Assembly (NCBI GenBank): GCA_947478725.1
Contig: CANJWZ010000031.1
Location: 1-52,623 of the forward strand
DNA length: 52,623 nt
Reading direction: 5' to 3'
Source of the DNA: Comamonadaceae bacterium
Lineage (GTDB): Bacteria; Pseudomonadota; Gammaproteobacteria; Burkholderiales; Burkholderiaceae_C
Shown here: piece after piece, positions 44,634 through 52,623 of the stretch
Numbering within the stretch: the first letter of the stretch is position 1
Layout: every line of letters starts with the position of its first letter
Translations under genes and position numbers: made by a program
The notes under the pieces: model-generated
What the model saw: the letters and a program-made list of their open reading frames with translations, nothing else
Database searches by the model: none
Told to the model about the DNA's origin: nothing

Positions 44634-45018
44634 AAACAGGCTTTTCGAGTGCTTGTCGGATGTGTTTCAGGGCATTTGGCCAGTTAATATATACGCTAGA
44701 AGCTACTAAAATAATAGCGTTGAACAATCTTGAAGCGTAGTCTTTCAGCGCTGCCTTGACCAACGCCACATACAGCCGATCGGCGGCGTCCAGTGCTTTG
44801 CTGGCTGCGGCCAGTTCATGCCGCTCATCGAGGGCTTTTGCCAAAGTAAGTGCATGTCTGTAGCAAACCAGGGTGTTCGGCATGTTGCGGTGGCGTGCGT
44901 CGGCTTGTCAGCAGAGACAACGGCGCTGTCCGAGATGATGCGCGGCATCCATTTCTGACCCTCGGTCCGCATGGGATAATTTTCGGGCAGCCGGTGGTCG
45001 CTGCCTTCAAGGATTCCC
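44634..45018. other. 385-bp gap with a doubtful minus-strand ORF
   Basis: No confident gene. A minus-strand frame from ATG 44883 encodes MPNTLVCYRHALTLAKALDE and a helical, Ala-rich region to about 44727, then runs into the AT-rich repeat at 44678 and on into the phosphatase gene. It may be a remnant or small hypothetical protein. I recognise no domain and see no clear terminator. Confidence 0.3.
44678..44723 (+). repeat. Copy of AT-rich intergenic repeat
   Basis: GGCCAGTTAATATATACGC then AGAAGCTACTAAAATAATAG, matching the 12443 copy. It lies between the HAD phosphatase and rfbB. Confidence 0.6.
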
Positions 45019-46095
45019 ATGCTTTTGGTGACTGGTGGCGCTGGTTTCATCGGTTCAAATTTCGTTCTGGACTGGCTTGCGCAGTCTGACGAACCCATCG
45101 TCAATCTGGACAAGTTAACTTACGCTGGCAATCTTGAGAACCTGTCATCGCTTGAGGGCGACAAGCGCCATGTATTTGTCAAAGGCGATATTGGCGATTC
45201 AGCCTTGGTCGCCAGGCTGCTCGCCGTGCATCAGCCACGCGCTGTGATCAACTTTGCAGCTGAGTCCCATGTAGACCGCTCGATTCACGGGCCCAAAGAC
45301 TTCATTCAAACCAACATCGTCGGCACCTTTCATTTGCTGGAGGCGGTGCGAGCGTATTGGAACGGGCTGCAAGACGTGGCCAAGGCCGGTTTTCGCTTTT
45401 TGCATGTGTCAACCGACGAGGTGTATGGCTCGCTGGGCCGAGATGCGGCCGCATTTACCGAAACCCATGCCTACGCACCCAACAGCCCCTACTCTGCGAG
45501 CAAGGCGGCCAGTGACCATTTGGTGCGCTCTTATCACCATACCTACGGGCTGCCGGTTTTGACGACCAACTGCAGCAACAATTACGGCCCCTACCACTTT
45601 CCTGAAAAGCTGATGCCTCTGATGATCGTCAACGCCCTGGCGGGCAAGCCACTTCCTGTGTATGGCGACGGTCAGCAGATTCGTGACTGGCTGTACGTCA
45701 AAGACCATTGCAGCGCGATTCGCGAAGTGTTGGCGCGTGGCAGGCCAGGCGAGGTTTACAACGTTGGCGGCTGGAACGAAATGCCCAACCTGGACATCGT
45801 TCACACCCTGTGCCAGTTGCTTGACGAGTTGCAGCCCAAAGCCGGTGGCGGCAGTTACCAATCGCAAATCACTTACGTGACAGACCGTCCCGGCCACGAC
45901 AGGCGATACGCGATTGATGCCAGCAAAATTGAGCGTGAGCTTGGCTGGCGGCCTTTGGAGACCTTTGAGACCGGCATTCGCAAAACAGTGGCTTGGTATC
46001 TGACCCATGCCGACTGGGTGGCTAACGTGCAAAACGGCAGCTACCTGGAATGGACGACCAAACACGATGGTCAAACGTCAGGGGCCGTGGTTTGA
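45019..46095 (+). CDS. rfbB: dTDP-glucose 4,6-dehydratase
   Basis: Second step of dTDP-L-rhamnose synthesis, 358 aa. NAD-binding [12 protein letters not shown] at the N-terminus, [19 protein letters not shown] and the [10 protein letters not shown] catalytic Tyr-Lys motif are all present, plus [10 protein letters not shown]. The gene overlaps rfbD through TTGA at its stop, so the two are coupled. Confidence 0.95.
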   Translation: MLLVTGGAGFIGSNFVLDWLAQSDEPIVNLDKLTYAGNLENLSSLEGDKRHVFVKGDIGDSALVARLLAVHQPRAVINFAAESHVDRSIHGPKDFIQTNIVGTFHLLEAVRAYWNGLQDVAKAGFRFLHVSTDEVYGSLGRDAAAFTETHAYAPNSPYSASKAASDHLVRSYHHTYGLPVLTTNCSNNYGPYHFPEKLMPLMIVNALAGKPLPVYGDGQQIRDWLYVKDHCSAIREVLARGRPGEVYNVGGWNEMPNLDIVHTLCQLLDELQPKAGGGSYQSQITYVTDRPGHDRRYAIDASKIERELGWRPLETFETGIRKTVAWYLTHADWVANVQNGSYLEWTTKHDGQTSGAVV

Positions 46096-46982
46096 AAATC
46101 CTGCTTTTTGGCGCCAATGGCCAGGTTGGTTGGGAGTTGCAGCGCAGCCTGAGCCCGCTGGGCGAGTTGGTGGCCTTAGATCGCCGCAGCACCGAACTGT
46201 GTGGTGACCTGACGGATTTGGATGGCATCAAGGACTCAGTGAGGCGGTTCGGGCCCGATGTCATCGTCAATGCAGCCGCCTACACAGCGGTGGACAAGGC
46301 CGAAAGCGACTCTGAGACGGCGCACATCGTCAACGCGGCGGCTCCGGGCGTTCTGGCTGCAGCGGCCGCCAAGGCAGGCGCTTGGCTGGTGCATTATTCA
46401 ACCGACTATGTTTTTGACGGAAGTGGCACTAAACCGTGGGTTGAAGACGACCCGACCGGACCGCTGAATGTGTATGGAAAAACCAAGCTGGAGGGCGAGC
46501 AGCGCATTGCCGCCCATTGCGCCAGGCACCTGATTTTTCGCACCAGTTGGGTCTACGCGGCACGCGGTGGCAACTTTGCCAAAACCATGCTGCGATTGGC
46601 ACGCGAGCGTGAAACCCTCCAGGTGATCAACGACCAGTTTGGCGCGCCTACCGGCGCTGACCTGCTGGCTGATGTGACAGCTCACACCCTTGCGCACGTG
46701 CTCGACCGCCCCACTGAAGCTGGCTTGTATCACTTGGCTGCAGGTGGAGAAACCACCTGGTTTGAGTATGCAAAATACGTTGTAGACCAATCAATTTGTG
46801 CGCAATCTGCTCCTAACATAATAGTAAAAAATATGAATCCGGTTGCCACCAGCGCCTTTCCGACTGCGGCTCAACGACCCCATAACTCACGCCTGAACAG
46901 CACTAAACTTGAGCAAGCCTTTGTTCTGCAACTACCGCCCTGGCAGCAAGGCGTGTCGCGCATGCTGGCTCTATCCCGTTAA
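46092..46982 (+). CDS. rfbD: dTDP-4-dehydrorhamnose reductase
   Basis: Last step of dTDP-L-rhamnose synthesis, 296 aa. I start it at TTG 46092, which overlaps the rfbB stop and gives [16 protein letters not shown]; this fits the family length better than ATG 46050. [21 protein letters not shown] and YGKTKLEGE follow. Residues in [16 protein letters not shown] come from an AT-rich patch resembling the intergenic repeat. Confidence 0.93.
   Translation: MKILLFGANGQVGWELQRSLSPLGELVALDRRSTELCGDLTDLDGIKDSVRRFGPDVIVNAAAYTAVDKAESDSETAHIVNAAAPGVLAAAAAKAGAWLVHYSTDYVFDGSGTKPWVEDDPTGPLNVYGKTKLEGEQRIAAHCARHLIFRTSWVYAARGGNFAKTMLRLARERETLQVINDQFGAPTGADLLADVTAHTLAHVLDRPTEAGLYHLAAGGETTWFEYAKYVVDQSICAQSAPNIIVKNMNPVATSAFPTAAQRPHNSRLNSTKLEQAFVLQLPPWQQGVSRMLALSR
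46786..46830 (+). repeat. AT-rich repeat translated within rfbD
   Basis: Reads TTTGTGCGCAATCTGCTCC then AACATAATAG, resembling the repeat core. The encoded peptide [14 protein letters not shown] aligns with those from the icmF and peptidase copies. Confidence 0.45.
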
Positions 46983-47079
46983 AACAAAAAGATGACACAG
47001 CTGTTTAGCTTGCCCAGCGGCTGATGAAAAATTGCTATGGTAAGTATTTGCGGGGCCTGTTAAACGAGCAAGGTCGACT

Positions 47080-47619
47080 ATGAAAGTAACCGCTACAACT
47101 ATCGCTGATGTCCTTATTGTTGAGCCAAAAGTGTTTGGTGATTCGCGAGGTTTCTTTTTTGAAAGTTTCAACCAGCGTGCCTTCAATGCGGCAACTGGCG
47201 TCGATTTCAGTTTTGTACAGGACAACCATAGCCGCTCAGAAAAAGGCGTGCTGCGCGGCCTGCATTACCAGTTGGGCAAGCCCCAAGGCAAGCTGGTTCG
47301 GGTGGCTCGGGGTTCGGTTTTTGACGTCGCGGTGGACATTCGTCCTGCATCGCCCACGTTTGGCAAATGGTTTGGAATTGAGCTGAACGAGCATGACAAC
47401 CGCCAGTTATGGGTACCACCGGGGTTGGCGCACGGGTTTTTGGTGCTCAGTGAAAGTGCTGATTGTTTATACAAAACCACCGACTATTACGCGCCTGAGC
47501 TTGAACGCTGCATTGCCTGGAATGACGCGGATCTGGGGATCGACTGGCCTCTGGAACAGCCGCTGAAACTGTCGGCCAAAGACATTGCCGGCGTGGCGTT
47601 TAAGCTCGCTGAATTTTAA
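47080..47619 (+). CDS. rfbC: dTDP-4-dehydrorhamnose 3,5-epimerase
   Basis: 179-aa cupin enzyme, third step of dTDP-L-rhamnose synthesis. DSRGFFFESFN, LRGLHYQLG (catalytic His), VDIRPASPTFGKW, GLAHGFLVLSE and YKTTDYYAPELER are family hallmarks. It lies 97 bp after rfbD with no rfbA between; the first enzyme of the pathway must be encoded elsewhere. Confidence 0.95.
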   Translation: MKVTATTIADVLIVEPKVFGDSRGFFFESFNQRAFNAATGVDFSFVQDNHSRSEKGVLRGLHYQLGKPQGKLVRVARGSVFDVAVDIRPASPTFGKWFGIELNEHDNRQLWVPPGLAHGFLVLSESADCLYKTTDYYAPELERCIAWNDADLGIDWPLEQPLKLSAKDIAGVAFKLAEF

Positions 47620-47654
47620 GTTTGCTATCCAGCGTCATTCGCAAGCTTGCAGTC

Positions 47655-48239
47655 TTAATGAGCTACACCATGCCTGAGCAGCACCTTCAGGCCAGTTAAC
47701 CAAATTATTTTGATGTCAAACCAGAAGGATTGCCTCATCAGATACTCCGCGTCAATGGCGACTTTCTCAGGTATTGGCAACTCATCCCGGCCATTGATTT
47801 GCGCCCAACCCGTCAGGCCCGGGACAAGGACATGTACGCCTTTTTGAGTCCGCAACTCGATCAAATCGGTCTGGTTATACAGAGCTGGCCGGGGTCCGAC
47901 AAAACTCATGTCGCCGACCAAGATGCTCCAAAGCTGGGGCAACTCATCAATGCTGCTTTTGCGCAGAAACGGGCCAATAGGGGTCAAGTGTGAAGCGGCG
48001 TTGCTAAGCAGGTGAGTGGCCAACGTTGGTGTTCCCTCTCGCATACTCCGGAACTTCGGCATCTTGAAAATACGGTTATGTCGCCCAACTCTGTCCGACC
48101 AGTAGAGGGCCGGCCCCGGTGACGTCAGGCGTACAAGTAGGAACACCACAGCCAGCGGCAGGGCCAGAACCGCAAAGGCACAACTGGCAGTGAATAAATC
48201 AAAAAATCGCTTTAAGGAAAAACTCATATAACGTGTCAT
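47655..48239 (-). CDS. Polyprenyl-phosphate sugar phosphotransferase (WcaJ/PglC-type)
   Basis: 194 aa from ATG 48239 (ATG 48227 also possible; neither has a good ribosome-binding site). One N-terminal membrane helix/re-entrant segment (SLKRFFDLFTASCAF, LPLAVVFLLVRLTSPGPALY) then the catalytic region KFRSM, RKSSIDELPQLW and VGDMSFVGPRPAL. It transfers a sugar 1-phosphate to undecaprenyl phosphate, starting a surface polysaccharide repeat unit. It is convergent with rfbC, 35 bp away. Confidence 0.9.
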   Translation of the reverse strand: MTRYMSFSLKRFFDLFTASCAFAVLALPLAVVFLLVRLTSPGPALYWSDRVGRHNRIFKMPKFRSMREGTPTLATHLLSNAASHLTPIGPFLRKSSIDELPQLWSILVGDMSFVGPRPALYNQTDLIELRTQKGVHVLVPGLTGWAQINGRDELPIPEKVAIDAEYLMRQSFWFDIKIIWLTGLKVLLRHGVAH

Positions 48240-48542
48240 GGAGCAGGCATAAAAATAAATTATCTGGTCATGGGTTGCACAGATTCTTCGGGGGTGGCAG
48301 CGAACGCGAGCCTTACTGGACAATGAATCAGCCAAATTATTCTTTCCGCTACATCCCCGGATAGTTCAATGGTAGCGGCACCGTCCCGGCTTTTTTGTGC
48401 CGTACGCGGTTATCGGTCTATTGGGTCCCGCAAGCGGGCTAAGGCCTTAAAATTGTGAGTGAATAACAGAGCTAAAGAACAGGACAGTCAATGAGTTTGG
48501 CAGATGTGCCCGTGGCGCACCCATGACATGCAGCGCTAACCA
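48240..48542. other. 303-bp gene-free region upstream of rfaH
   Basis: No ORF I can support. It contains GGATAGTTCAATGGTAG (48355-48371), like the D-arm of a tRNA-Gly but with no complete cloverleaf, then a CGGCAC/GTGCCG pairing and a hairpin CCCGCAAGCGGG (48427-48438). It probably holds the rfaH promoter and a structured leader. Confidence 0.4.
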
Positions 48543-49034
48543 ATGAGCTGGTACGTTGTCCACAGTAAACCGCGGCAAGAACAGCGCGCTTTTGAAAACC
48601 TCGTGCGCCAGGGCTTTGAATGCTATCTGCCCAAGGTACAGGTTGAACGTATCCGGCAGGGTGCTTTAACTCTGGTCGTGGAAGCACTTTTCCCGCGCTA
48701 CCTGTTTATTCGCTTGGACAGTGCTTTGGGCTCTGGCAAGGGCTGGGGAGTGATCCGTTCGACCCAAGGCGTAAGTCGGCTGGTGACGTTTGGGGGTGAG
48801 GCGGCCAAGGCGCCTGACAATTTGATTGAGTGCATGCAGGCCATGGAGGCCGCTGAGCCTCAACGACTCTTCATGCACGGGGAAAAGGTGCAGGTCAAAG
48901 CTGGCCCCTTTGCTGGTCTGGAAGGGGTGTATCAGGTGGGCGAAGGTCAGGCGCGAGCGTTTATGCTGATTGAGCTGATCAGCAAACAGGTCAAATTGCC
49001 GATCAAACCTGAAGAGTTGAGGAAAATCGTCTGA
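48543..49034 (+). CDS. rfaH: RfaH-type transcription antiterminator (NusG paralogue)
   Basis: 163 aa. The NGN domain opens WYVVHSKPRQEQRAFENLVR and holds CYLPKV and LFPRYLFIRLD, and a C-terminal KOW-like domain contains GEKVQVKAGPFAGLEGVYQ. RfaH is recruited by an ops sequence to suppress termination in long cell-surface operons. An ops-like sequence occurs at 52577, and the surrounding genes are of the right kind. This may be the shorter RfaH rather than NusG (no secE or ribosomal neighbours). Confidence 0.9.
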   Translation: MSWYVVHSKPRQEQRAFENLVRQGFECYLPKVQVERIRQGALTLVVEALFPRYLFIRLDSALGSGKGWGVIRSTQGVSRLVTFGGEAAKAPDNLIECMQAMEAAEPQRLFMHGEKVQVKAGPFAGLEGVYQVGEGQARAFMLIELISKQVKLPIKPEELRKIV

Positions 49035-49079
49035 ATTGATCTCTTTCCCCGAACCCCAGACCAATCTGAACCGCACCAG

Positions 49080-49284
49080 TCTAAGGTTTGAGCTTGCCGT
49101 TCTCCAACTCCAGCTTGCAGCCGGTTGGCCTGGCTGGCGTACCCGCCCCTGTACTTGGATCGCCATTTGTAGAAACTTGCGTCACTGAAGCCGTGTTTGC
49201 GCCCGATCTCTTTGATCGGCATACCGGCTTCGGCCCGCCTTAAATGCCAATGATCTGCTCTTCCCTGTATTTGCTTGTTCTCAT
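49080..49284 (-). pseudogene. IS3-family transposase OrfA remnant
   Basis: The complement reads MRTSKYREEQIIG, then a stop after a one-base deletion (ATTTAAGG for ATTTTAAGG); the next frame continues RRAEAGMPIKEIGRKHGFSD and YKWRSKY, and a second shift follows before the expected leucine-zipper end. This is the OrfA (helix-turn-helix) part of an IS3-type element. No OrfB follows, so only a fragment remains. Confidence 0.85.
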
Positions 49285-49473
49285 GTCCGTTGTTCTCTAG
49301 GGTCATGGACTTCTTGGAAAAATGACTGGTACGGCTTATGAGGGCGCATGTCACGGTATAGTTACTTTGGACGGTTTGAAAGCAGTCAGCTTAAGCCTCT
49401 TTTCAGAATTCAATTGACACAAGTGTTAAATTTTTAAGTGGCAGCTATATTCTGACCTAATAAATACACAAAT
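49285..49473. other. AT-rich leader of the YfhO-like gene
   Basis: 189 bp between the IS remnant and the next gene. GC drops clearly after about 49370. TTGACA (49413-49418) could be a -35 box, but no well-spaced -10 follows, so I do not call a promoter. Confidence 0.3.
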
Positions 49474-52113
49474 ATGAAATCAAAATTAATGACGCTGGTG
49501 TTGATAATCTTCGGATTGTCAGGAATTGTTGCTCTGGCGGCTCCGTTTATATTTGGTAATCAAGTCCTGTACGGGTCAGGAATATCGATTCAACACTTTC
49601 CTTTGTTGGCCTCATACCATCGGCAACTGCATCAAGGCATATTCCCATTTTTTGATTTTGATTTCAGCGTGGGATTCGATAGCCTTGCGGATTCACAGCA
49701 GTCTCTACTTCACCCCGTAAAACTTCTGATTGCATTCTTTGCGGCCGATTCCTATGCTATCGACACACTATTTATATTATTCCATCTGTTTTTGCTTTTG
49801 ATTGCCCTCGGGGTTTATTGCAACAGACTGCTTACCGTAGTGAATAACACGAGAAATCAAATAGCCAGCGTATCAGTATTCGCAAGTTTTCCTCTTGTTT
49901 TGGGTCTTGCCATTTATACCAACCTCATTCATATCTATTATGTTCCGGTATTAGCCTATGGTATATGGTTACTCATACTTCTTGAGAGTGCTATAGAAAA
50001 TGTGCGTCCTTGGAATTTTTCGGGTATAGCACTGGTAACTGCTTTGATGATTCTTTGCGGTAACTTCACGATGCAATGGACAATCCTCGGGTGGCTGTTT
50101 ACATACTCGCTGGTACGCATTTACAAGCTTAAGCAATCACCCCGCCGGGTGCTTCCGGTTCTGATTGCCATCGCTGGTGGGTTTTTGCTGGCGGCGCCAC
50201 AACTGCTCCCCACATTCGATCTGATGCTTAGCTCTGCAAGAGCCACTTTGGGCGGGGCGGAGCGATTTGCGATGTCACCCGGGCCATTCCAGTGGTTTTC
50301 CTATTTCGTTCCGGGGGCAATCTTTTTTGCCTATGAACATGCAGATAATGTTTATGGATTCATGGTTGGAAACAATGTGGTTGATGGAGTGCATTATGTT
50401 GGCGTCATACCGTTAGCGGCATTTTTTTGTGCGTGGCGGGAAAGTCGCTCAAATGTGCGAATTGCGATATTTTTGGTCACACTGATATTTATTGCCCAGC
50501 GAGCGTTGGGAATATTTTCTCCTATTAATATTTTCCTAAACTACTTGCCAATTTTTGGCCAATTTCGAGCATCGGTAAGGTATCTATTTATTGTTGATAT
50601 AACGATATGTTTTATGGCGGTGCTTTATTTGCATTCGCATTTCAATCGCGAGCGATTTCTTGCAGCAATAAAATTTACATTGATTTCGGCAACAGCCATA
50701 ATCGGATTCATATTTATTATTGCCTCAGCGTATTTCTATTACAGATGGAAAATTATCCCAACTTTAGGATGGTTTGAAGTTTATTACATTTTTTTGCCAA
50801 TAATTTCCCTCATGGCAGCTCGATTAGTATTAAAAAAAAATGAGTTGGATCAAAAGGCGGTCATCGCCTTTCTGTTTTTAATCACTCTTCTGGATGTATC
50901 GGCGCATCGTTATGGCACCCCGACACATTGGCAAGCACCAACAGTTGCCCAACTGGTCGAAGTGACATCCTCGGTAGATCGGTTGTGCCAGTCAAAAGGT
51001 GCTAATCGTGTAATGCTGCTGCGGCCTGAACGCTGGGATAACACATGGTTTCGATTTGATCTCCCGATTTTTCCCCATAGAGAAAATGATCATTTTTTAT
51101 ATCCGATAAAGGCCACACAACCGGCACTTGAACCGAATGGCTATGACTGTACGTTGACCCATACGATGAAGTCTTCAACATTAACCCCAAAATCGACAGT
51201 TGAACTCGAGAATTGGCTGAATGCGCTCACGTGGTCAGACAGGACACCGTTATTACCCTACTTGGGGTTTCAGCAAGTTATTTCGTATGACTATCTGAAG
51301 ACTACTGCGCAGCTGACAAAAAATCGAAGGTTGGAGATGACTATTTCTGAACCGGGTGCTCCAACGCCGGTTCAACTCAAGGCGCTTTCAGAATTTGTGG
51401 AGTCGCAGCCTGCACAAAAGAAATCGGTTTTCCAACCCTTGATTCGACCTGTTTACGGGTTGATCGAAACGTTAGATTTGACCAAGCATTTACCATCGAC
51501 TATCCGCAAACCGCATACATTACCTGGTATTGGTCCGGTCGTTGTTTTGCAGCCACCCTTCTCTTTCATGCTCTTCAGCAATCAGAAAGAGATAGTACCA
51601 ATTGGTTCCAAAGGAAGCTTCGTAATTTTGCCCGGGGTATCTCTCGAACCTGTCGAAGTCAAGTTTATACCGGTCGCTTTTTTGGTCGGACTACTGATCA
51701 GCCTGGGAATATTATTGGTTGGCATTTTTTGTATATTGCTGTGGCCGCGTCGACTCACTGAAGACTTACCTGAAGTCGGCCGATATCATCGATCAATTTC
51801 TCAAATGGCGGGGGCGATTTCGTCGGGTTTGAGGTCTATGGGTGCGAATAAAAAAATATTTTTTCCGACGATTTTTATCATCTTGACAGCCGTGGCCGGA
51901 TTAATGATCTTAATGATATTTTTGGGTCGTTTTCATATTACTCTACAGCTTTTTTCCATGTTAGCGCTGATTATTCTCATATATAAGGTGGTTTACTTTG
52001 TATCTGATGATGAGGTATTCAGCAGAGGGCTCGCGACAGTGCTTTGTGCTTCCCATCTCGGCGGTCTAATTTTGATGGGTATTTTTAACTACCTTCAAAG
52101 TGCAAAACACTAA
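49474..52113 (+). CDS. YfhO-like polytopic membrane protein (GT-C fold)
   Basis: 879 aa with about 12-14 hydrophobic segments. The first periplasmic loop has FDFDFSVGFDSLADSQQSLL then HPVKLL, in the place where YfhO-type proteins carry their G(G)MPLLADPQ..PP motif, and a large soluble region (about 480-720) precedes two or three final helices. Relatives are thought to glycosylate teichoic acids or other polymers from a lipid-linked sugar. It is strikingly AT-rich beside its neighbours, and an IS fragment precedes it, so recent transfer is likely. Its closest function is uncertain. Confidence 0.75.
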   Translation: MKSKLMTLVLIIFGLSGIVALAAPFIFGNQVLYGSGISIQHFPLLASYHRQLHQGIFPFFDFDFSVGFDSLADSQQSLLHPVKLLIAFFAADSYAIDTLFILFHLFLLLIALGVYCNRLLTVVNNTRNQIASVSVFASFPLVLGLAIYTNLIHIYYVPVLAYGIWLLILLESAIENVRPWNFSGIALVTALMILCGNFTMQWTILGWLFTYSLVRIYKLKQSPRRVLPVLIAIAGGFLLAAPQLLPTFDLMLSSARATLGGAERFAMSPGPFQWFSYFVPGAIFFAYEHADNVYGFMVGNNVVDGVHYVGVIPLAAFFCAWRESRSNVRIAIFLVTLIFIAQRALGIFSPINIFLNYLPIFGQFRASVRYLFIVDITICFMAVLYLHSHFNRERFLAAIKFTLISATAIIGFIFIIASAYFYYRWKIIPTLGWFEVYYIFLPIISLMAARLVLKKNELDQKAVIAFLFLITLLDVSAHRYGTPTHWQAPTVAQLVEVTSSVDRLCQSKGANRVMLLRPERWDNTWFRFDLPIFPHRENDHFLYPIKATQPALEPNGYDCTLTHTMKSSTLTPKSTVELENWLNALTWSDRTPLLPYLGFQQVISYDYLKTTAQLTKNRRLEMTISEPGAPTPVQLKALSEFVESQPAQKKSVFQPLIRPVYGLIETLDLTKHLPSTIRKPHTLPGIGPVVVLQPPFSFMLFSNQKEIVPIGSKGSFVILPGVSLEPVEVKFIPVAFLVGLLISLGILLVGIFCILLWPRRLTEDLPEVGRYHRSISQMAGAISSGLRSMGANKKIFFPTIFIILTAVAGLMILMIFLGRFHITLQLFSMLALIILIYKVVYFVSDDEVFSRGLATVLCASHLGGLILMGIFNYLQSAKH

Positions 52114-52623
52114 AAACTTATGCAAGAATAATGGTCCATTTGTCTTGATCTTTCATCGCAATGACATGGGTGCGCCCGAGTGGCCGGGGATAGCGCGATG
52201 TCGCAGGTGCTAGCGAAGTTTTCGGTCTAGGGATTGGATGCGGCCAATATGCTAGTCAAACGGGTGGCAGAGCCGCAGAGCAACGTCCAACGCGGTGGCC
52301 ACTTGCGCGGCCCATGCGGGTAAGTACACCCATGAGTTGGGAAATCATCTCTTCGCTCAAAGCGCGAAAAATGCAGGGCATGGCGCAAATTACGCGGAAG
52401 CGCTCGCGCAGGTTAGGAATAGCTAGCTCAGTCCCTCGAGTCAAAAACACAATGTGTCAACAAGGCCGTCCCCTATGAAAAAACTTCAGGTTATACTTTG
52501 TTCATCGGTTGAACGGGTGGCGAATTTTCGCTTTCACCACCACTGTGAACCAACGTCTAGATCGTGATACGGTACTGCGGTAGCCTGCCTGAAACGCAAA
52601 AATCCGGGATTTCCAAATCCCTC
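52114..52623. other. 510-bp region without a confident gene, before the window end
   Basis: A minus-strand frame (52256-52450) encodes 64 aa starting MFLTRGTELAIPNLRERFRV and ending in VGRCSAALPPV; I do not recognise it, and it looks like a decayed fragment. GC rises again here. Near the end lies an ops-like sequence (52577-52588). Probably the leader of an operon outside the window. Confidence 0.35.
52577..52588 (+). promoter_or_regulatory. ops-like RfaH recruitment sequence
   Basis: GCGGTAGCCTGC, close to the ops core GGCGGTAGCGTG known from E. coli; the conserved GCGGTAG is intact. It lies at the end of a gene-free stretch on the plus strand, downstream of rfaH. Beta-proteobacterial ops sites are less well defined, so this is a candidate. 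Confidence 0.45.

Noticed and set aside
49405..49445. Promoter for the YfhO-like gene (TTGACA near 49413)
   Set aside because: No -10 hexamer at 16-18 nt spacing; the region is AT-rich, so chance matches are expected.
1..52623. CRISPR arrays, rRNA, complete tRNA genes, replication origin
   Set aside because: No regularly spaced repeats with spacers, no rRNA sequence and no full cloverleaf were seen. Tandem repeats at 16870-17068 are coding and contiguous, not CRISPR.

Overview
The window looks like chromosomal DNA of a betaproteobacterium, most likely Comamonadaceae (Rhodoferax/Polaromonas-like). The gene content (LivGFKHM transporter, TRAP operon, fused IcmF mutase, PPK2, DUF6352, PHA-system protein, CoaX), the GC-rich codon use and the dispersed AGCTATT..AATAGC repeats all point that way. 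This is inferred from remembered family likeness, not from a search. I see no rRNA, tRNA or CRISPR.

Layout. 1-6041: amn (C-terminal end at the window edge), gor, dbpA, an SDR and a PlsC-like acyltransferase. 6052-10713: a complete branched-chain amino acid-type ABC transporter on the minus strand (livG-F-K-H-M). 10931-12338: a DUF6352 protein and a 54-aa basic protein ending in a clear terminator. 12509-15886: icmF, with a 22-bp palindromic operator candidate upstream. 16013-19872: a TRAP transporter whose large permease carries a repeat-rich insert. 20026-22218: ppk2, a rhodanese and coaX.

22313-34234 is the most structured part. A 230-bp segment covering the promoter and 5' half of an acyl-CoA-binding protein gene occurs twice as a direct repeat at a fixed offset of 11,692 bp, about 93% identical by eye. 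The left copy is a broken pseudogene and the right copy leads into an intact acbP. Between them lies a probable catabolic island: a Dpp/Opp-type ABC transporter (dppABCDF-like), an amidohydrolase-fold protein, an FAD-linked oxidase, a tandem alpha/beta-hydrolase lacking both serine nucleophiles, and a divergent acyl-CoA ligase. Next come a VOC protein, an HMG-CoA-lyase-like enzyme and a CaiB-type CoA-transferase in one overlapping operon (34422-36963), then a PHA-system protein, a lipoprotein zinc peptidase and a molybdopterin oxidoreductase.

40626-52623 is envelope and polysaccharide biology. A tightly overlapped operon (UbiA-type prenyltransferase, flippase-like protein, GT-C transferase, HAD phosphatase) suggests synthesis and use of a polyprenyl-phosphate-linked pentose. 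It is followed by rfbB-rfbD-rfbC (without rfbA), a sugar-phosphate transferase, an RfaH-type antiterminator, an IS3 remnant, an AT-rich YfhO-like membrane protein, and an ops-like sequence at the very end that may mark an RfaH-controlled operon beyond the window.

Two kinds of dispersed repeat have entered coding sequence. A 72-bp GC-rich element sits in frame in amn and icmF in opposite orientations (64/72 identical by eye). An AT-rich repeat found in four intergenic places appears also to be translated, in the same frame, inside icmF, rfbD and the zinc peptidase gene.
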